From assembly GCA_022828595.1 (NCBI GenBank), contig JAKGHH010000006.1:13760499-13824498 (forward strand): a stretch of DNA of 64,000 nucleotides, given 5' to 3'. Under the pieces are notes generated by a model that did no database searches, was not told the origin of the DNA, and worked only from the letters and a program-made list of their open reading frames with translations. Source of the stretch: Nelumbo lutea. Its lineage: Eukaryota; Streptophyta; Magnoliopsida; Proteales; Nelumbonaceae. This document shows, one piece after another, positions 52,310 to 64,000 of this stretch (the first letter of the stretch is position 1; every line of letters begins with the position of its first letter). Made by a program: the position numbers and the translations under genes.

Positions 52310-53417
52310 GGCCAGATCTATAACCAAAAAGGGAGTGGAGGGTTATACCTGATACGAAGTAGCAATAACCCCCAATGAAGGTGTTCACACCCAAGGAAAA
52401 AACCAAAGACTACTTCCACCGAAGATGACACAGTGTGAGGTGAAGCAGAATCAACAAGACGGTTCTTCACCAAGAACCAAATTCTTCAGCAAGAATATGA
52501 TTGAGGGCTAGACTTCAGATTGCCTCTTCTAGCAAAAGGCAATATCAAGAACTGTTCTTGATCACTCCCACTGGTGGAGATCGAACCGGTAGGGCGGCAA
52601 GAGCAGGAGAGAAGAAGACAGTGCAGTCAAACTGTTTTGTCTCTCTTCTGTAATTCAGCAAACTATTAGATTATTTGGATGTTCACCCTGCTCTTCTATT
52701 TATAGCCTCAAAGAGAGGATCTCCTAATCCGATTGGAGTTTCCTAATCCAAATATTTTATTTGGATCTAGACTCTCTTTAGGAGATAAGTATAATCCCTT
52801 ATCTTATCTGCAGATAAAAATCAACCATTCTAATCTAATTAGGAGTTTCTGATCCAAATCTCTATTTGGATCTGGACTCTTTGAGTGGATAGGTACAATC
52901 CCTTATCCTATCTGCTGATCTAAATCCCAAAACCGTTCATCTTTAATTAATCACATTAAGTCAGTTCGAATTGGTCTTTAGGCCCATTAAGTCAATATGC
53001 TCACTAGCCCCTTAATCTGCTGCCCATCTGGTTATCCTTATATGGCATGGGACCCAAACATTGATCTATACATCAGCCACATGGGTTTAGCCTATCATTT
53101 GTTACAAGACTTGGCCGAATTCATTGTAGGAGACAATGAACCCTTGAGTCCATCACCATGGGCTCTTAATGTGCCCAACACTTACACTAAATGGTCATTG
53201 GGTCAAGCCACCTTATAAAAATCCAATGACTGTGGGCAGATGCAAGATTCGCTCATTAGGTATTACCCTTAATGGTCTTACACTTAACCTCTCAGCCCAT
53301 AATGATCAAACATTGCCCGACAAGAGAGGACCTATCCTTCGGTTGCAAAGTACAGTGCTGCACTCTCTACTCACACAGATCCCGTGAATTAAAACCTTTT
53401 GCAAACATTTTGAAACC

Positions 53418-53467
<50 letters not shown>

Positions 53468-53980
53468 AACAAATTTCAATGGTTGAAACCAACTGCCGGC
53501 AGTTTAGGTTTCCATCAGAGAGAGTGCATCCCCCCGATCATTCACTTTGTCTGACAAAGGGGTTGATCCTGTCACTATGATCACCCACTTAGATGAATTC
53601 TCAAACTGTCCCAACATACCCAGGTTTTGACCCCCTCTGAGGATCTCACTGATTGGCATATCAAAGGCAGCCCAATCCGACACTTAGTGTAGTATCATAA
53701 TCAAGTCTAGGGGTCAGGTATAACATTCTAGTTTTGCCCATCTATCTCCAAGGTCCAGGGTAATACTGGAATTTTGGTCCAGTTTAGGGTTTCAAGAAAA
53801 CCCACACTACATGTACCTCAGGTCTCACCCTAGTAGTTAAGACAAGCCACCCCAACCAACTTGGCGGCACATTAGTGTTAGCCTTGGCAGGATAAATCTC
53901 CCAATATCTATCCAACGATTGTGAAGATTCTAAACTAACACGAGTCTCATATATGTCTAGTTTAAGGATATTACAAAGAA
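52310..53980 (-). repeat. LTR-like repeat, copy A
   Basis: It aligns in order with 58560-59765: CACCTTATAAAAATC, TAGGTTTCCAT, TGACATATCAAA, TAGTATCATAATCAAGTC and CCCTAGTAG blocks. On the minus strand a TATA box CTATAAATAG (52696-52705) lies about 380 bases before the right-hand end of the unit, as in an LTR. The copia gag at 51.9 kb lies downstream on the same strand, so it may be that element's 5' LTR; no primer site was found. The frames 52997-53387 are shadows. Confidence 0.55.
53419..53460. repeat. (AT)21 microsatellite
   Basis: A perfect 42-base AT run, present in LTR-like copy A and absent from copy B. Confidence 0.95.
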
Positions 53981-53984
53981 ACAC

Positions 53985-56440
53985 ACCATGATAACATGAA
54001 TCAAATATGTACTTTATTCATTTAAATTAAATGTCATAATGTACATCATTCTGATTGAAACTAAGGGCATACATTGTCTAACAGTAGCAACATGTGGACC
54101 AAAAGTTTGAGTTGCCTTGAACACTTGTCTGATTTCATCGAGTTTATGGCATGTGTATCAAAAGATATACTCCAATAGAGTAGAATTAGTATAACAAATA
54201 AAATGGTAGAATTTGAACAAAAAATCAAGGTATTTTGATGATTACCACTTACAATTCTCAGTTTTATAAATGGTTATATAGGGTATAACAAATAAAAAGT
54301 GAAAGTTTTTGGACTAAAATTACCCTTTATTTCTTTGTTTAAGAAAGGGCATTAAAGTAATTTTATTATCGTTTTAATGCCAGCTTTAATGGCAAATAAA
54401 ATACCCTTATTTGTATATTTAGTCAATCTCTAATTGTAAGGGTTGGAAATGTAACTTTAATTATTACTTTCCACCTCATTTAATCCCCTCTCATTAACCA
54501 CCGGAAAGGACTTAGATGGCATTTCTAGTCATCGTCGATGATCAAGATAGGACAAGACTCTTGTAGACAAGAGCTTTCAGCCCATTTCAAACCATTTAGC
54601 ACAGGAGACAACTTTTGATATTGCTGCCATCACCAGAAAAAAAAGGTGGAAAGGTAACTTTGAAGATGACATTTTCCATTTTTTGTCATTTTCTTATTTG
54701 TAATATGAGATATGAATAAAAAATCCAACTATGACAAATGCATTTGTCATAGTTGATAACTCAACTCATTGATGTTGATCTTTTTTTATTAGGGTTAGGG
54801 TTTTAGCTTTGTTGTGTACTTTCATTTAATGTGTGTATGTGAAGCACTCTTAGGTGTAAATGTGAAACCTTATGTTTCCTACTTTTTAGGTTTCATAATG
54901 TTCAGATTCATGTTAGTTTTTTTGGCCATCCACTAATAAGAGTTAATAGGTTTGAATTTGTCCATCCACTTATCAAAGAAACTTGGTAACCATGTCCACT
55001 TATCAAAGAATTTGGCCATTCACTTATCAAATTAGGTGACTTATCTTTAAGACTCGCAACTCCTTCCAACACTTCATCAATCTAGAAACAGAAAAAGAAA
55101 ATCAATTTAGAAAAGAAAAATAAAAATTCTAAAAAGAACTTCTCAAAAGAAGCATACCTTTTGAGGCACCTCGCATGCATCAACAACAACCAAAATTGTT
55201 TTTCTAACCTGTTCTATTTAAAGCCAGCTCCACAAAGTCCATAGTTGAAAGTGTTTTGCAGTTTCTCTTCACTTAGTTTAGGTAATTCATAAACCCAAGA
55301 TTATACTTTTACAACTTTCTTTTTAGATGCTAACTTCATTTGCAGCATAGATACTTGGTAACCATGTCCACTAGTTCTTTTAGTTTCTCATAAAAAAGTT
55401 TTAGGTATTCTAGTGATAGTTAAATGTTGCATTGTAGCATAATAAGGAAGACTCATGCATTTCATTTGGTTCTTCAACTCTATGGCCTACTAAAACTCAC
55501 CTACATTATTATTTATCAAAAAAAAATGTTCAACTGCATTAGATGGTTCTAACGTTTTAACAAATGGAAAGCATTCTTAGTTTATAAATAGGTTCTTCAT
55601 CTATATTAATTCCACAACACTGACTGCATTGATAAGCAACTTAACAAGTGTTGGTTGTTTTATAGGATGCTTGATATTTTTTCAAGAATCCTGAAATGAT
55701 GCAAGCTATGGGTCCACATGATAAGTTTATTATTCATGATGAATTATTGCATATTATAACCTTTATATCTATAGTCAAATGCATTAAATTTTTTCATTGT
55801 TAAGTACCTTCTAGTATAGGTTGTAACAGAGTTATCACGCATGAAGTGTAAACAAAGTGTCTTTGAAAAAATTCATTGCAACATACACATGCATGTGTGC
55901 ATGTGCATTGTATGGTATCAAATCTCTATATCCAATAATCCCCCACTTTGATTGATTAATTGCATATGTCTCTCTTAAAATTATTATGCATACAAAAAGG
56001 TGTTTGCATCTTAAACCTTCAATTAGTACAAGTATCCCAACATCTTGTTTTATTTATTGGTGTTAAAACTATAAACCAATTACTCTTAAGCTAGACTAGA
56101 AATATTTATACAAATAGTAATGTCATGTCTTTACAAGAGTTTGAAATCTACCCACACTATTATCTCAAATGAGAAGCAACAACACCACTTCTATATTCAT
56201 ATAGGTGAAACTCCACTATGAGTTCTATTACTTAATACATTTAAAAATTTCATCAAGAGTTTAAGTCAGCCTCCTATCGTAACAAACAACATTGCTTAAT
56301 ACTTTTATGTCACAGTGAAAGATGTCTTAATGTTAATGCTATCAATTACATCAAAGTAACCACCCATTAAACCCAAGACAGATGGTTTACAGTTTAGGTT
56401 GAGTTACCATTATTGGTAAGTAAGTAAAGGGTTTAAGTCA
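53985..56440. other. AT-rich region, no gene recognised
   Basis: Short direct repeats of CCACTTATCAAAGAA (54967, 54998) and CTTGGTAACCATGTCCACT (54982, 55348) are the only structure seen. The right part may be 3' sequence of the copia element at 56.45-58.4 kb. Confidence 0.35.
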
Positions 56441-56449
56441 CATCTATTT

Positions 56450-58400
56450 AATTATTGTTCTTACCTATTCTCTAGGCAATACCTTGGTAAAATGATCAAC
56501 TAAGTTTTTACTTGGCTTCACATATGTTATAGTGATAACTCCATCCTGAATTAATTACCTAATATATTCATATTTCAAATTTATATCTCTAGACTTGCCA
56601 TTGTAGGAGATACTGTAAACTCTTGATAGAGTTGTTTCACTATCAAAGAAAATGGAAGACTATACCATAGTTTTAGGTCTAATAATAAATTTCAAATCCA
56701 CTCAACTTTTTTTATAGTAACTATCAAGGCTATGAATTCATATTCCAAGGTAGAATGAAATATACAAGTTTGTCTCTTCAGCATCCAAGAGATCACACTC
56801 CCATCAATGATGAAGATCCATCCAATGTTGAACTTGTCATCTCCATTACAGTAATTGAATTTGCACCAGTGTACCTTTTTAGTATAACTAGATAATTACA
56901 ATAAGACAAAAGAAGTACCAAGTCCTTCTAAAGTATCCTAGGACTTTTCTAATTTCCTTTTAATGCTCTGCACTAGGATTTCCTGTAAACGTATTAAATT
57001 TACACATAGTTAATGCGATATCAAGTCTAATACAAAGCATAACATACATTATTATTTTTTTGTTGCGTTAACATATTCAAGTTGTAGAACTATTCGACTA
57101 TAATTTTTCACTAATTTTATACTAGAATCATATGGTGTGCTATATTTCTTAAATCCTAAATGCTTGAATTTCTCAAGTATCTTTTAAAATATAATGTGAT
57201 TGGCTCAATGCACAACTCATACTATGTTTCTTACCTTTAATGCCCAAGATAGTAACTATTTTTCTTAGATCTTTTATTTTGAAAACAGAATACAAATAGT
57301 TTTTAGTTTCATTAATGCCAATCATATTAGTACCAACAATAAGTATATCATTAACATAAAGACCCACAATCACACCATAAGTTTTCATTAAACTTTGAAT
57401 AAATGCATCTATCAACAATATTATGCTTAAATTTAACAGCTAAAATACTATAGTCAAATTTCTTATGCCACTGTTTATTTGGTTGTTTCAAACCATATTT
57501 AATCAATTTATAAATTTTCATCTCATTTCCAAGAATGAAAAATTAGTCCCTTTAGTTGTACAATATAAACTTCTTCATTTAAGTTACCATTTAAAAAAGT
57601 TGTTTTAACATCCATTTAATGAAACGATAAATGAATGCTAGTGCTATGATTGTTCTAATAAAAGATATTCTATCCATAAGTGCATAAGTGTCAAAATTAT
57701 TAATGCCTTCCCTTTGACTGAACCATTAATTTGGATATCAATTTAGCCTTAAAATTTTGTACGAATCCATAAGTATTGTATTTTCTTATAAATACCCATT
57801 TACACGTGATTTATTTTGATCCCGAAGACAAAGGTACTAATACCCACTTGTTAAATATTATTGAATCCATGTCATCACTTATAGCTTCCTTCCAAAGGAA
57901 AGCATATCTAGATTTTATGGCCCACTACTATACATTTTAAGATCACTTTCAATGTTTAATACAACGGGTATCTTGTTTAACAACTTTTCTTTATCGGCCT
58001 CTACCTAGAATACAATTGATTGGATAGATATAAAATCATAGCCTATCTTAGTGTTTCTCTGACTTCTATGTTCTACTATAGGTCTTACAATAATTCAATA
58101 TTCTTTCTTAGTTTCATTATTATAAATATATTATAAAATTCAGCATCTCTAGTCGTAATGATAATTCTGCCATGCTTCAAATGATTAATCACTCCACTTA
58201 CTTGAACAAGTCTACTTTACACCTAACTTTAGAGAATTAACAAGTCTAGCTTGATATTTTTAATTTTCTTTTTTTCTTTCTTTTTCATCTTTTTTTCCTC
58301 TTCCGTCAATTCCTCATTGCTAGCCTATTAGCAAGGAGTGCCATTTCAGGTTTTGCACCATCATTCTTAATTCCTTTATTGCTAGCCCATTGGGCTTGTC
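56450..58400 (-). mobile_element. Ty1-copia remnant (RT to RNase H)
   Basis: On the minus strand: WKEAISDDMDSIIFNKWVLV, ITCKWVFIRKYNTYGFVQNF KAKLI, MDVKTTFLNGNLNEEVYIVQ-type residues, KFDYSIL, GVIVGLYVNDILIVGTNMIG and FKIKDLRKIVTILGIKG, then RNase H pieces (LKRYTGANSITVMEMTSST, CIVRSTM-like) to about 56.47 kb. The catalytic YVDD is YVND at 57348-57359. Stops occur in every block. The integrase is not recognisable beyond 58 kb. Confidence 0.8.
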
Positions 58401-58559
58401 TAGCGCTAATTACCAATTTTTTTGTTGGATAGACATGGCCAAAACAGATCTAGTGGCTGGCCAAATTTTAAAATTTTTCTAACTCAAACAGAAAACCGAT
58501 TTTCCCATAATTTGAACTATTAAATTTCAAAATCAAACTTACACTATACCAAACAAGAT

Positions 58560-59765
58560 CTCAAATCCAAATTTGTTTCTGATCATACCTAATACACTGT
58601 CTAGAAGAGCAGCTCCCAAAGTGGGGGTTCACACACAATATCAGACCCAAACCAACCTCTAACTAACGATGGTGCAATTGCAATGCGAAGCTAATCAACT
58701 ATGCCCCTTTCAGAAAAATCAACCTCCCAATTGCCTTGGATATGTTGCAGCAATGTAAGCATGGTTGTATCTTAAGTTTTTGCCAAAAACACAACAAAGG
58801 GTTAAAGGATTTTCATCCTCACCACAACCGGTTCAAACTAGGGTTTCTTGGAAGTAAAGGAGAAGAGGAGAGAGCAAGAGGATATAGAGAATAGAGTGAG
58901 TTGTTCCTCCCCTCTTGATACCTTATTAGGAGAAAATCCAAATCAGATTTGGATAAGGACTTTATTTCTAATTAGATAAGCATTATCTTCTTAAGATAAT
59001 GTGTGTTCCATACCCATTTTTTATCCAAATTAAGTTGTCGTGTGATCACTTAATTGATTACATTAATAATGGGCCTTAGGCCCATTTTCTTTAATGGATT
59101 ATTAACTTACGCATTGCATGGACACATAGGCTAGATAACTAATTGTTAGCATGGGACAAAAGGTCTCACATAAGTCCATAGGGGTTCAGCCCCACCTATA
59201 GAACAAGTTAGGGTGAATTCAATCACCTTATAAAAATCTAAGAATGATGGACTTATGTAAGATTAATCCCATCGGATAATCATCCCTATAATGGTCTCTT
59301 ACGCTTAATTTCTTAACCCATAATCATCAAAACACTAATCACAAGAAAAGATATATTCCCTAAATGTAATATGCAGTGTCACACTCTTTGCTTATGACAC
59401 TAATATTGGCGATTTAGGTTTCCATAATAAAGAGTGTAAACCCTAATACTCACTTTGTTTGAAAAAATGGTCGATCCTATTACTATGACCATCCACTCAA
59501 GTAATTTCCTAAATTGCCCCAATGTGCCTAGATATTTAACCCTTAATGGATCTCATTGATTGACATATCAAAAGTAGTTCAATCCAAAACCTAGTATAGT
59601 ATCATAATCAAGTCTGGGGTTAAGTACAACTTTTTAATTTTTCGCATCTATCTCCAAAGTCCAAGGCATAACTGAAAATTGGTATGAATTTAGTGCTTCT
59701 TCCAAACACCCATTAGATGTGCTTAGGGTCTAACCCTAGTAGCTGAGACAAATTGCTCTACCAAT
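58560..59765 (-). repeat. LTR-like repeat, copy B
   Basis: The order of conserved blocks matches copy A (52310-53980), with many substitutions and indels, so the two are diverged members of one family. On its right it abuts a copia RT start (59770) and on its left sequence upstream of another copia RT. Confidence 0.5.
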
Positions 59766-59769
59766 TCAG

Positions 59770-60500
59770 ATTTTATTGGTATCCATCAAGTCCATCTCGG
59801 CTTTAATGGCATCTACCCACTTCAAGGAGTCCAGGTCTAACACGACTTCCGTATAAGTTAGGGGATCTTCCTCATTATACATGGTTTTCATCAAGTAACT
59901 TTCTTAATCATAACCAAAATGAATAGGAGGTTTGGACACCTAAATAGATCTTCTAAGTTGGGTATTGGTATTTGAAACTTGTGGGTTATCTTCTACTACC
60001 CCTAAGTTCTACTCATCTAGAATGATCTTTTGATGATGATTGCTTAGGATGTAGTCCTCTTTAAAAAAGTGAGCATTTTGACTAACAAATACTTTTTGTT
60101 CTCTTGGGTCATAGAAGAGATACCCAATGGAGTTCCTAGGGATAGCTTACAAATAGGCAAAAACTAGTTTTGGTTTCCAATTTTTTCATACTTGTCTTTT
60201 TGACATGTGTCAAACAATCCCATACATTAAAGTACCTAACACTTAGTTGGAGTATTGGGAATTGACTTGGCTATGACCCAGTTTAGAATGTAGATCACAA
60301 TCTCTAATGCATGTCTCCAAAAGGATATGAGTAACGCTTAGTGGACGGAGAATGATTGGATCATATTTAATAAAGTTTGATTTCTTCTCTCTAATGAACT
60401 ACTTAATTGTGGTGTAATAAGAAGAAACAATTGTGATATAATTCCATTATGGTTTGGGGGCTTTTGATGCAACACAAGAGGAACACAAGTCCAAATGGTC
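59770..60500 (-). mobile_element. Ty1-copia fragment (integrase end to RT start)
   Basis: On the minus strand: PRNSIGYLFYDPREQKVFVS QNAHFFKEDYILSNHHQK (split), QLRRSIXVSKPPIHFGYD, then YNEEDPLTYTEVVLDLDSLK WVDAIKAEMDLMDTNKI. This is the normal junction from the integrase tail to RT in copia pol. Its RT ends abruptly at the edge of LTR-like copy B; the rest is not in this window or was deleted. Confidence 0.75.
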
Positions 60501-61150
60501 TACTACCTACTAGCCCCTCTCTTAATAGCACATGGAACCTTAACTCTAATGCAAATGATGTATGCCAATAGTGAGTGCAATCAAGAATGCAATGGGAAAT
60601 ATTAAAAGGAACAAAACTAAAATCTCTACTTTTTTTTCTCTTCCCTTTTCCATAGCACCAATTTACAAGAACAATGTTGTAAAATCTTCAAATTATTCCC
60701 AAAGTAACAAAACTAAAGGTTTGATCAATCTTTAGGAGAGTTATGTTAATTTAAGTTGAATTGATTTATGTTCATTCTTTATTAGTTATTAGTAAAAAGT
60801 AAAATCTAAGTTCCTATCCTTAAGCTGAATGATCTTCTCTTGTTACACCTGAGACCCAACAATTTTATTGGAAAGCTAACAAACCCCTAGTTGCTTGAAT
60901 TTTTTTCAAGGTTAAGCCATGGAATTTAAATTACAATGCCTACTTTCTTACCTAAAGAAAACCTTAAATCTCTCTCCCAATTTCTACCCCACACATTTAT
61001 TTGAGTTCCAACATTCAAGTTTTAGATTTCCAATTATGTGACTTGTTCCCCATTAGTTTAAATGATTATCAACCCCCCCCCCCATTATTTCAACTCAAGC
61101 AACCCAATACCTTCACATGAATTGTTCATTATTCTTGGAAGTAACTTGTA
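60501..61150. other. No gene recognised
   Basis: AT-rich sequence with an 11-base C run at 61073-61083. No motif or long frame was seen. Confidence 0.4.
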
Positions 61151-61156
61151 TATCAT

Positions 61157-61530
61157 ATTTCAGCATAAAGCCTCATCCTAAGGCAATACTTTCCTTCAAG
61201 TATTGATTCTAAAAGCTTGTGAAAAACATTTCAGCATGGATGAACTTCCTAAAACATCACTCTTATTATTTCTTGGCATGGGCATTCACATTTCAACATT
61301 GACATTTGAACCTAAAATCATCATGCTTATATGTTGTTCCAAACTCATCATTAAACGTATCATTTCAGCATTGAAAACAATGCCCAAAATCCACCATGTT
61401 CATCATATAATGAATTCAAAACCAACATAGAACTTCAAATTTCAGCATAGGGAATGCTTCCACAATCTTATGTCACATCTTGGGATAAAAAAGGAACACT
61501 CAGCACCTGCAATTTCAGCATAGGACATGC
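61157..61530. repeat. Degenerate ~71-bp tandem repeat around TTTCAGCAT
   Basis: TTTCAGCAT or a one-base variant (TTTCAACAT) recurs at 61158, 61229, 61290, 61362, 61440 and 61512, with spacings of 71, 61, 72, 78 and 72. Between them CCTAAAAYMAT and ATGCTTC-type blocks recur. The units have diverged strongly. The frame 61203-61430 is a by-product. Confidence 0.65.
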
Positions 61531-61645
61531 TTCAAAAACCATTGAATCCATCATGCATTGAGTCCAAAAACCATACGAATTTACACCATCTCATGCGAAA
61601 ATCATTACTTGAAGAGATCTAACGTGATAACAGCCCATAAGATTG

Positions 61646-61668
61646 TGAGAGAGAGAGAGAGAGAGAGG
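61646..61668. repeat. (GA)n microsatellite
   Basis: An 11-unit GA run. Confidence 0.9.
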
Positions 61669-61894
61669 TACTTAACTCTTTGGAAGTCTCAAGCATCAAC
61701 TATGACCATTAAGGCAAGAATCCATGTTTGTCCAGGAAAGCTTATAAAATGGCCCATTGGCAATCATTGAATTTGAGTATATACATTATGCTCACAAAAC
61801 ATGGGGGTTTAGAATCCTCTCACCCATTTTGTATGTCTATTGATCACATAAAGAAACAATTGGAAAGGAACACACATGTGGGATTTAATCTTCG

Positions 61895-61897
<3 letters not shown>

Positions 61898-61932
<35 letters not shown>
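61898..61932. repeat. (CT)n microsatellite
   Basis: A 35-base CT run, about 230 bp from the (GA)n run and complementary to it, so the two could pair in a single strand. Confidence 0.9.
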
Positions 61933-61935
<3 letters not shown>

Positions 61936-62239
61936 CTAGAATTCTCAACACCCACAAACCTACTTTCATCTTCATACTCACCCTCTCTTTTCAAATTTGG
62001 GTTGAATTAGGGGATAGGGATAGGGAAGATGCAATTTGTTGAGTCTTAATCCTTCTCACATACAATTTGAATTTCTCTTTCATCAAAACATGTAATTCCA
62101 CTATCCTTTTATTGACCTTTATGACCCAATTTTAAGAGTAGGATTGATTGAAAATATGCACATATTCCATTTACCAATGTATATACATATTTTATACATA
62201 TAAACATGTACATATAATTAGGAAAAATATATTTTTATA

Positions 62240-62420
62240 TAACCTGCTTGGGTTAGGTTGGGCTGAGCTCAAGTTAGACTCAAGCTACCCAAGCCCAACC
62301 CAGATTTAGAATAAGCTTGAATTTTTTGGTCCAGGTCCAGCCCACAGCCCAAAAACTTGGGCCCAACAATGCAAAAATTCAGGTTGGGTCGGGTTAGGGC
62401 CCACCCAAGTTGTAACCCTA
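62240..62420. mobile_element. GGGTTGGGCC-rich repeat, hAT-MITE-like fragment
   Basis: The stretch has CAAGCCCAACCC, GGGCCCAACAA and GGGTCGGGTTAGGGC motifs in both orientations and ends TTGTAACCCTAG, as in hAT MITEs with TAGGG ends. The opposite terminus was not found. Confidence 0.35.
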
Positions 62421-62429
62421 GATGACAAG

Positions 62430-63355
62430 CATAAAGACAGAAGATCACGTCTGAGCTAAAAGAGGTGATATTATGAATGCTCACTAAAACACTCATAGTT
62501 TGACAGATTTACAAAACCTACCTACAATTCGCATTTTACTAAAATACCCCTTATAATTTACAAATTACAACCAATTTACTTTATCAATCTTCCATATTAC
62601 CATCTAATTAAATTGAGTTGAAAATGCTTAGAAGCATGGGTCATGGTTATTTGTTCCGAAAGTACCCCTTCCACTTTATGTCAAACTTTTAGAAAGAAAA
62701 CCCTTCCCTACAACAAAACTTGGAGGACAATGGCGTCCAAGTTCTACATCTACAACATATCGTCCTCTAAACAGAATGCAAAATTGACCGAATAGAGTTG
62801 TCCGATCACTTTATTCAGAGGCAAGAATGACATTTCGAGTCAAAGGAAATTTATATAAATCAATTGGAACAACAAAATAATGTCTGGAACTCAAAGATTT
62901 ATATAAATCATAACAGATTTTCAGACTTAATAGATTCAAAGTTCAAATATATAAGTGATTAAATCATCAAACAAAAATAAAAATAAAAGATTACCTTCAA
63001 ACCAAGTTCCAAGCATACAAAAGATTGTGCCGCCATTAAAGAATTAAGAGAATCAGAGAAAAAAATTAAAAAAAAAAAGATAATCAATGCTTGTACCGTT
63101 GATTACTTGAGAATGAATGGCAAAGAAAAACCAACCTGAGATTCTGCACTTTGATCATTAGAAATTAGAAACTAAAACATACCCAAGTCCTAAATGATTG
63201 GGTGTGAATTGCCCTAATCCTATTGTAGCTCACCAGCATTAACTACAATAGAGTCACCGGTGTTACATCGCTTCTTGAACGGTGACAGACTGACTCTGTT
63301 CTCAAAACCTCAAGCTGAAACTCTTTTTCCTCTGTTTCCTCTGAACTCTAAAACC
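62430..63355. other. No gene recognised
   Basis: AT-rich sequence without a convincing frame or repeat. Confidence 0.4.
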
Positions 63356-63359
63356 CTAA

Positions 63360-63430
63360 GGCTGTGTCTGATTTGAAGGAAAAGGTAGAGAAAGTAAGGC
63401 AAAGGTAGGAAAACATAACAAGGCAAAAAT
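63360..63430. mobile_element. Tourist-like MITE, family copy 3 (left arm)
   Basis: GGCTGTGTCTGATTTGAAGG follows TAA (63357-63359). It continues with AAAAGGTAGAGAAAGTAAGG as in the copies at 35682 and 43564. No matching right arm was found, so it may be truncated. Confidence 0.55.
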
Positions 63431-63542
63431 TGCCTAGATAAAAATGCTGGGATATAGTTGGAATTTTCAAAAATTTTAAACCTAAAACATATAAATATAA
63501 AAAATAACTCAAAATATGAATCATCACCTAATAACGTGATCA

Positions 63543-63685
63543 GATCGGCTGCCCACAGAGCACACCCCACAGCTGATCCCCTCCGTGCACTGGGAACATC
63601 TCCCATGCTTGTAATGGGGAGATATTCCCAATGGACAGAGGGGATGGGCGGTGGGGCGCTGTGTAGCATGCTCTGGGTAGCCGAT
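63543..63685. mobile_element. Foldback MITE, family copy 2
   Basis: The ends GATCGGCTGCCCA and TGGGTAGCCGATC are inverted with one mismatch. The arms stay largely complementary to the centre near 63612. It matches 35838-35968 in GTGCAYTGGGAACATCTCC. The large minus-strand frame over 63310-63912 is read through this foldback and is not a gene. Confidence 0.75.
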
Positions 63686-63699
63686 CCCATCTCCCTAAT

Positions 63700-64000
63700 A
63701 ACTAGGTCATCCGGTTTGACAGTAACCACCCACCAGTCTGTAAACAGCAAAGAAAAAAGAGAAAAACAAAAAATATAAACTGTAAAGAGAAAAGAAAAAT
63801 GACAAACAAACACAATCAATAAGTCTGACTTGAGAAAAAACATGAAACTGTACAACCGGAGTACAAGGTAAACCAGATACGATATTGTATTGAAAAACAT
63901 ACAATCTGACAAAAGGAAGTTTGGGATAAAATGCCAATGCTAGCCCAGTTTACAATGAAGATTTCTGGCACTATCAAAAGCTGTAAAGTGTAAAGTATTA
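63700..64000. other. No gene recognised
   Basis: A-rich sequence to the end of the window. No feature is supported. Confidence 0.4.

Noticed and set aside
61157..61530. CRISPR-like array
   Set aside because: The recurring element is only 9 bases, spacers are not unique, and the window is a plant nuclear genome.
63310..63912. 200-codon minus-strand frame, the longest uninterrupted frame in the right part
   Set aside because: It reads through a foldback MITE and AT-rich flanks. The Phe/Leu-rich composition comes from A-rich DNA.

Overview
This window is nuclear DNA from a flowering plant. It is AT-rich, most of it is layered transposable elements, and it has one clear spliced host gene. The two-domain phytocystatin and the plant TE lineages (Athila, Tat/Ogre, Ty1-copia, CACTA, hAT MITEs, Tourist-like MITEs, LINE and SINE remnants) support this. 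The species cannot be named from the sequence. The 10.4-kb intron and the dense nesting suggest a large-genome angiosperm (perhaps a magnoliid or early eudicot), but that is inference.

Layout. (1) 1-20 kb: a decayed Tat/Ogre-type Ty3-gypsy element on the minus strand, cut in two at its reverse transcriptase by a 9.6-kb Athila-type element on the plus strand (LTRs 4942-6423 and 13270-14546). The same TTTGAT-rich degenerate tandem repeat lies on both outer sides of the Tat element. (2) 20-21.7 kb: an unidentified exon-like stretch, a (TC)17 microsatellite and a 54-bp tandem repeat. (3) 22.1-33.4 kb, minus strand: a four-exon gene for a 204-residue cysteine proteinase inhibitor with an N-terminal papain-inhibiting cystatin domain and a C-terminal legumain-type cystatin domain. 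The coding halves are separated by a 10,355-bp intron holding a broken Ty1-copia element, a hAT-type MITE, a SINE-like remnant and LINE pieces. (4) 33.4-40.7 kb: the gene's promoter, then dispersed repeats and MITEs. (5) 40.7-52 kb: a minus-strand Ty1-copia element carrying a solo LTR, a 66-bp TAA-flanked MITE, a TCGGAT-rich element and a 5.6-kb CACTA transposon. (6) 52-60.5 kb: two copies of one LTR-like family and two further broken copia elements. (7) 60.5-64 kb: a 71-bp tandem repeat, microsatellites and foldback MITEs.

The cystatin gene is the only gene I believe is functional. All element ORFs carry stops, frameshifts or deletions. I found no previously undescribed biological system. 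The most instructive points are the exon-intron structure of the cystatin gene, the insertion order shown by target-site duplications, and several tandem or scrambled duplications.
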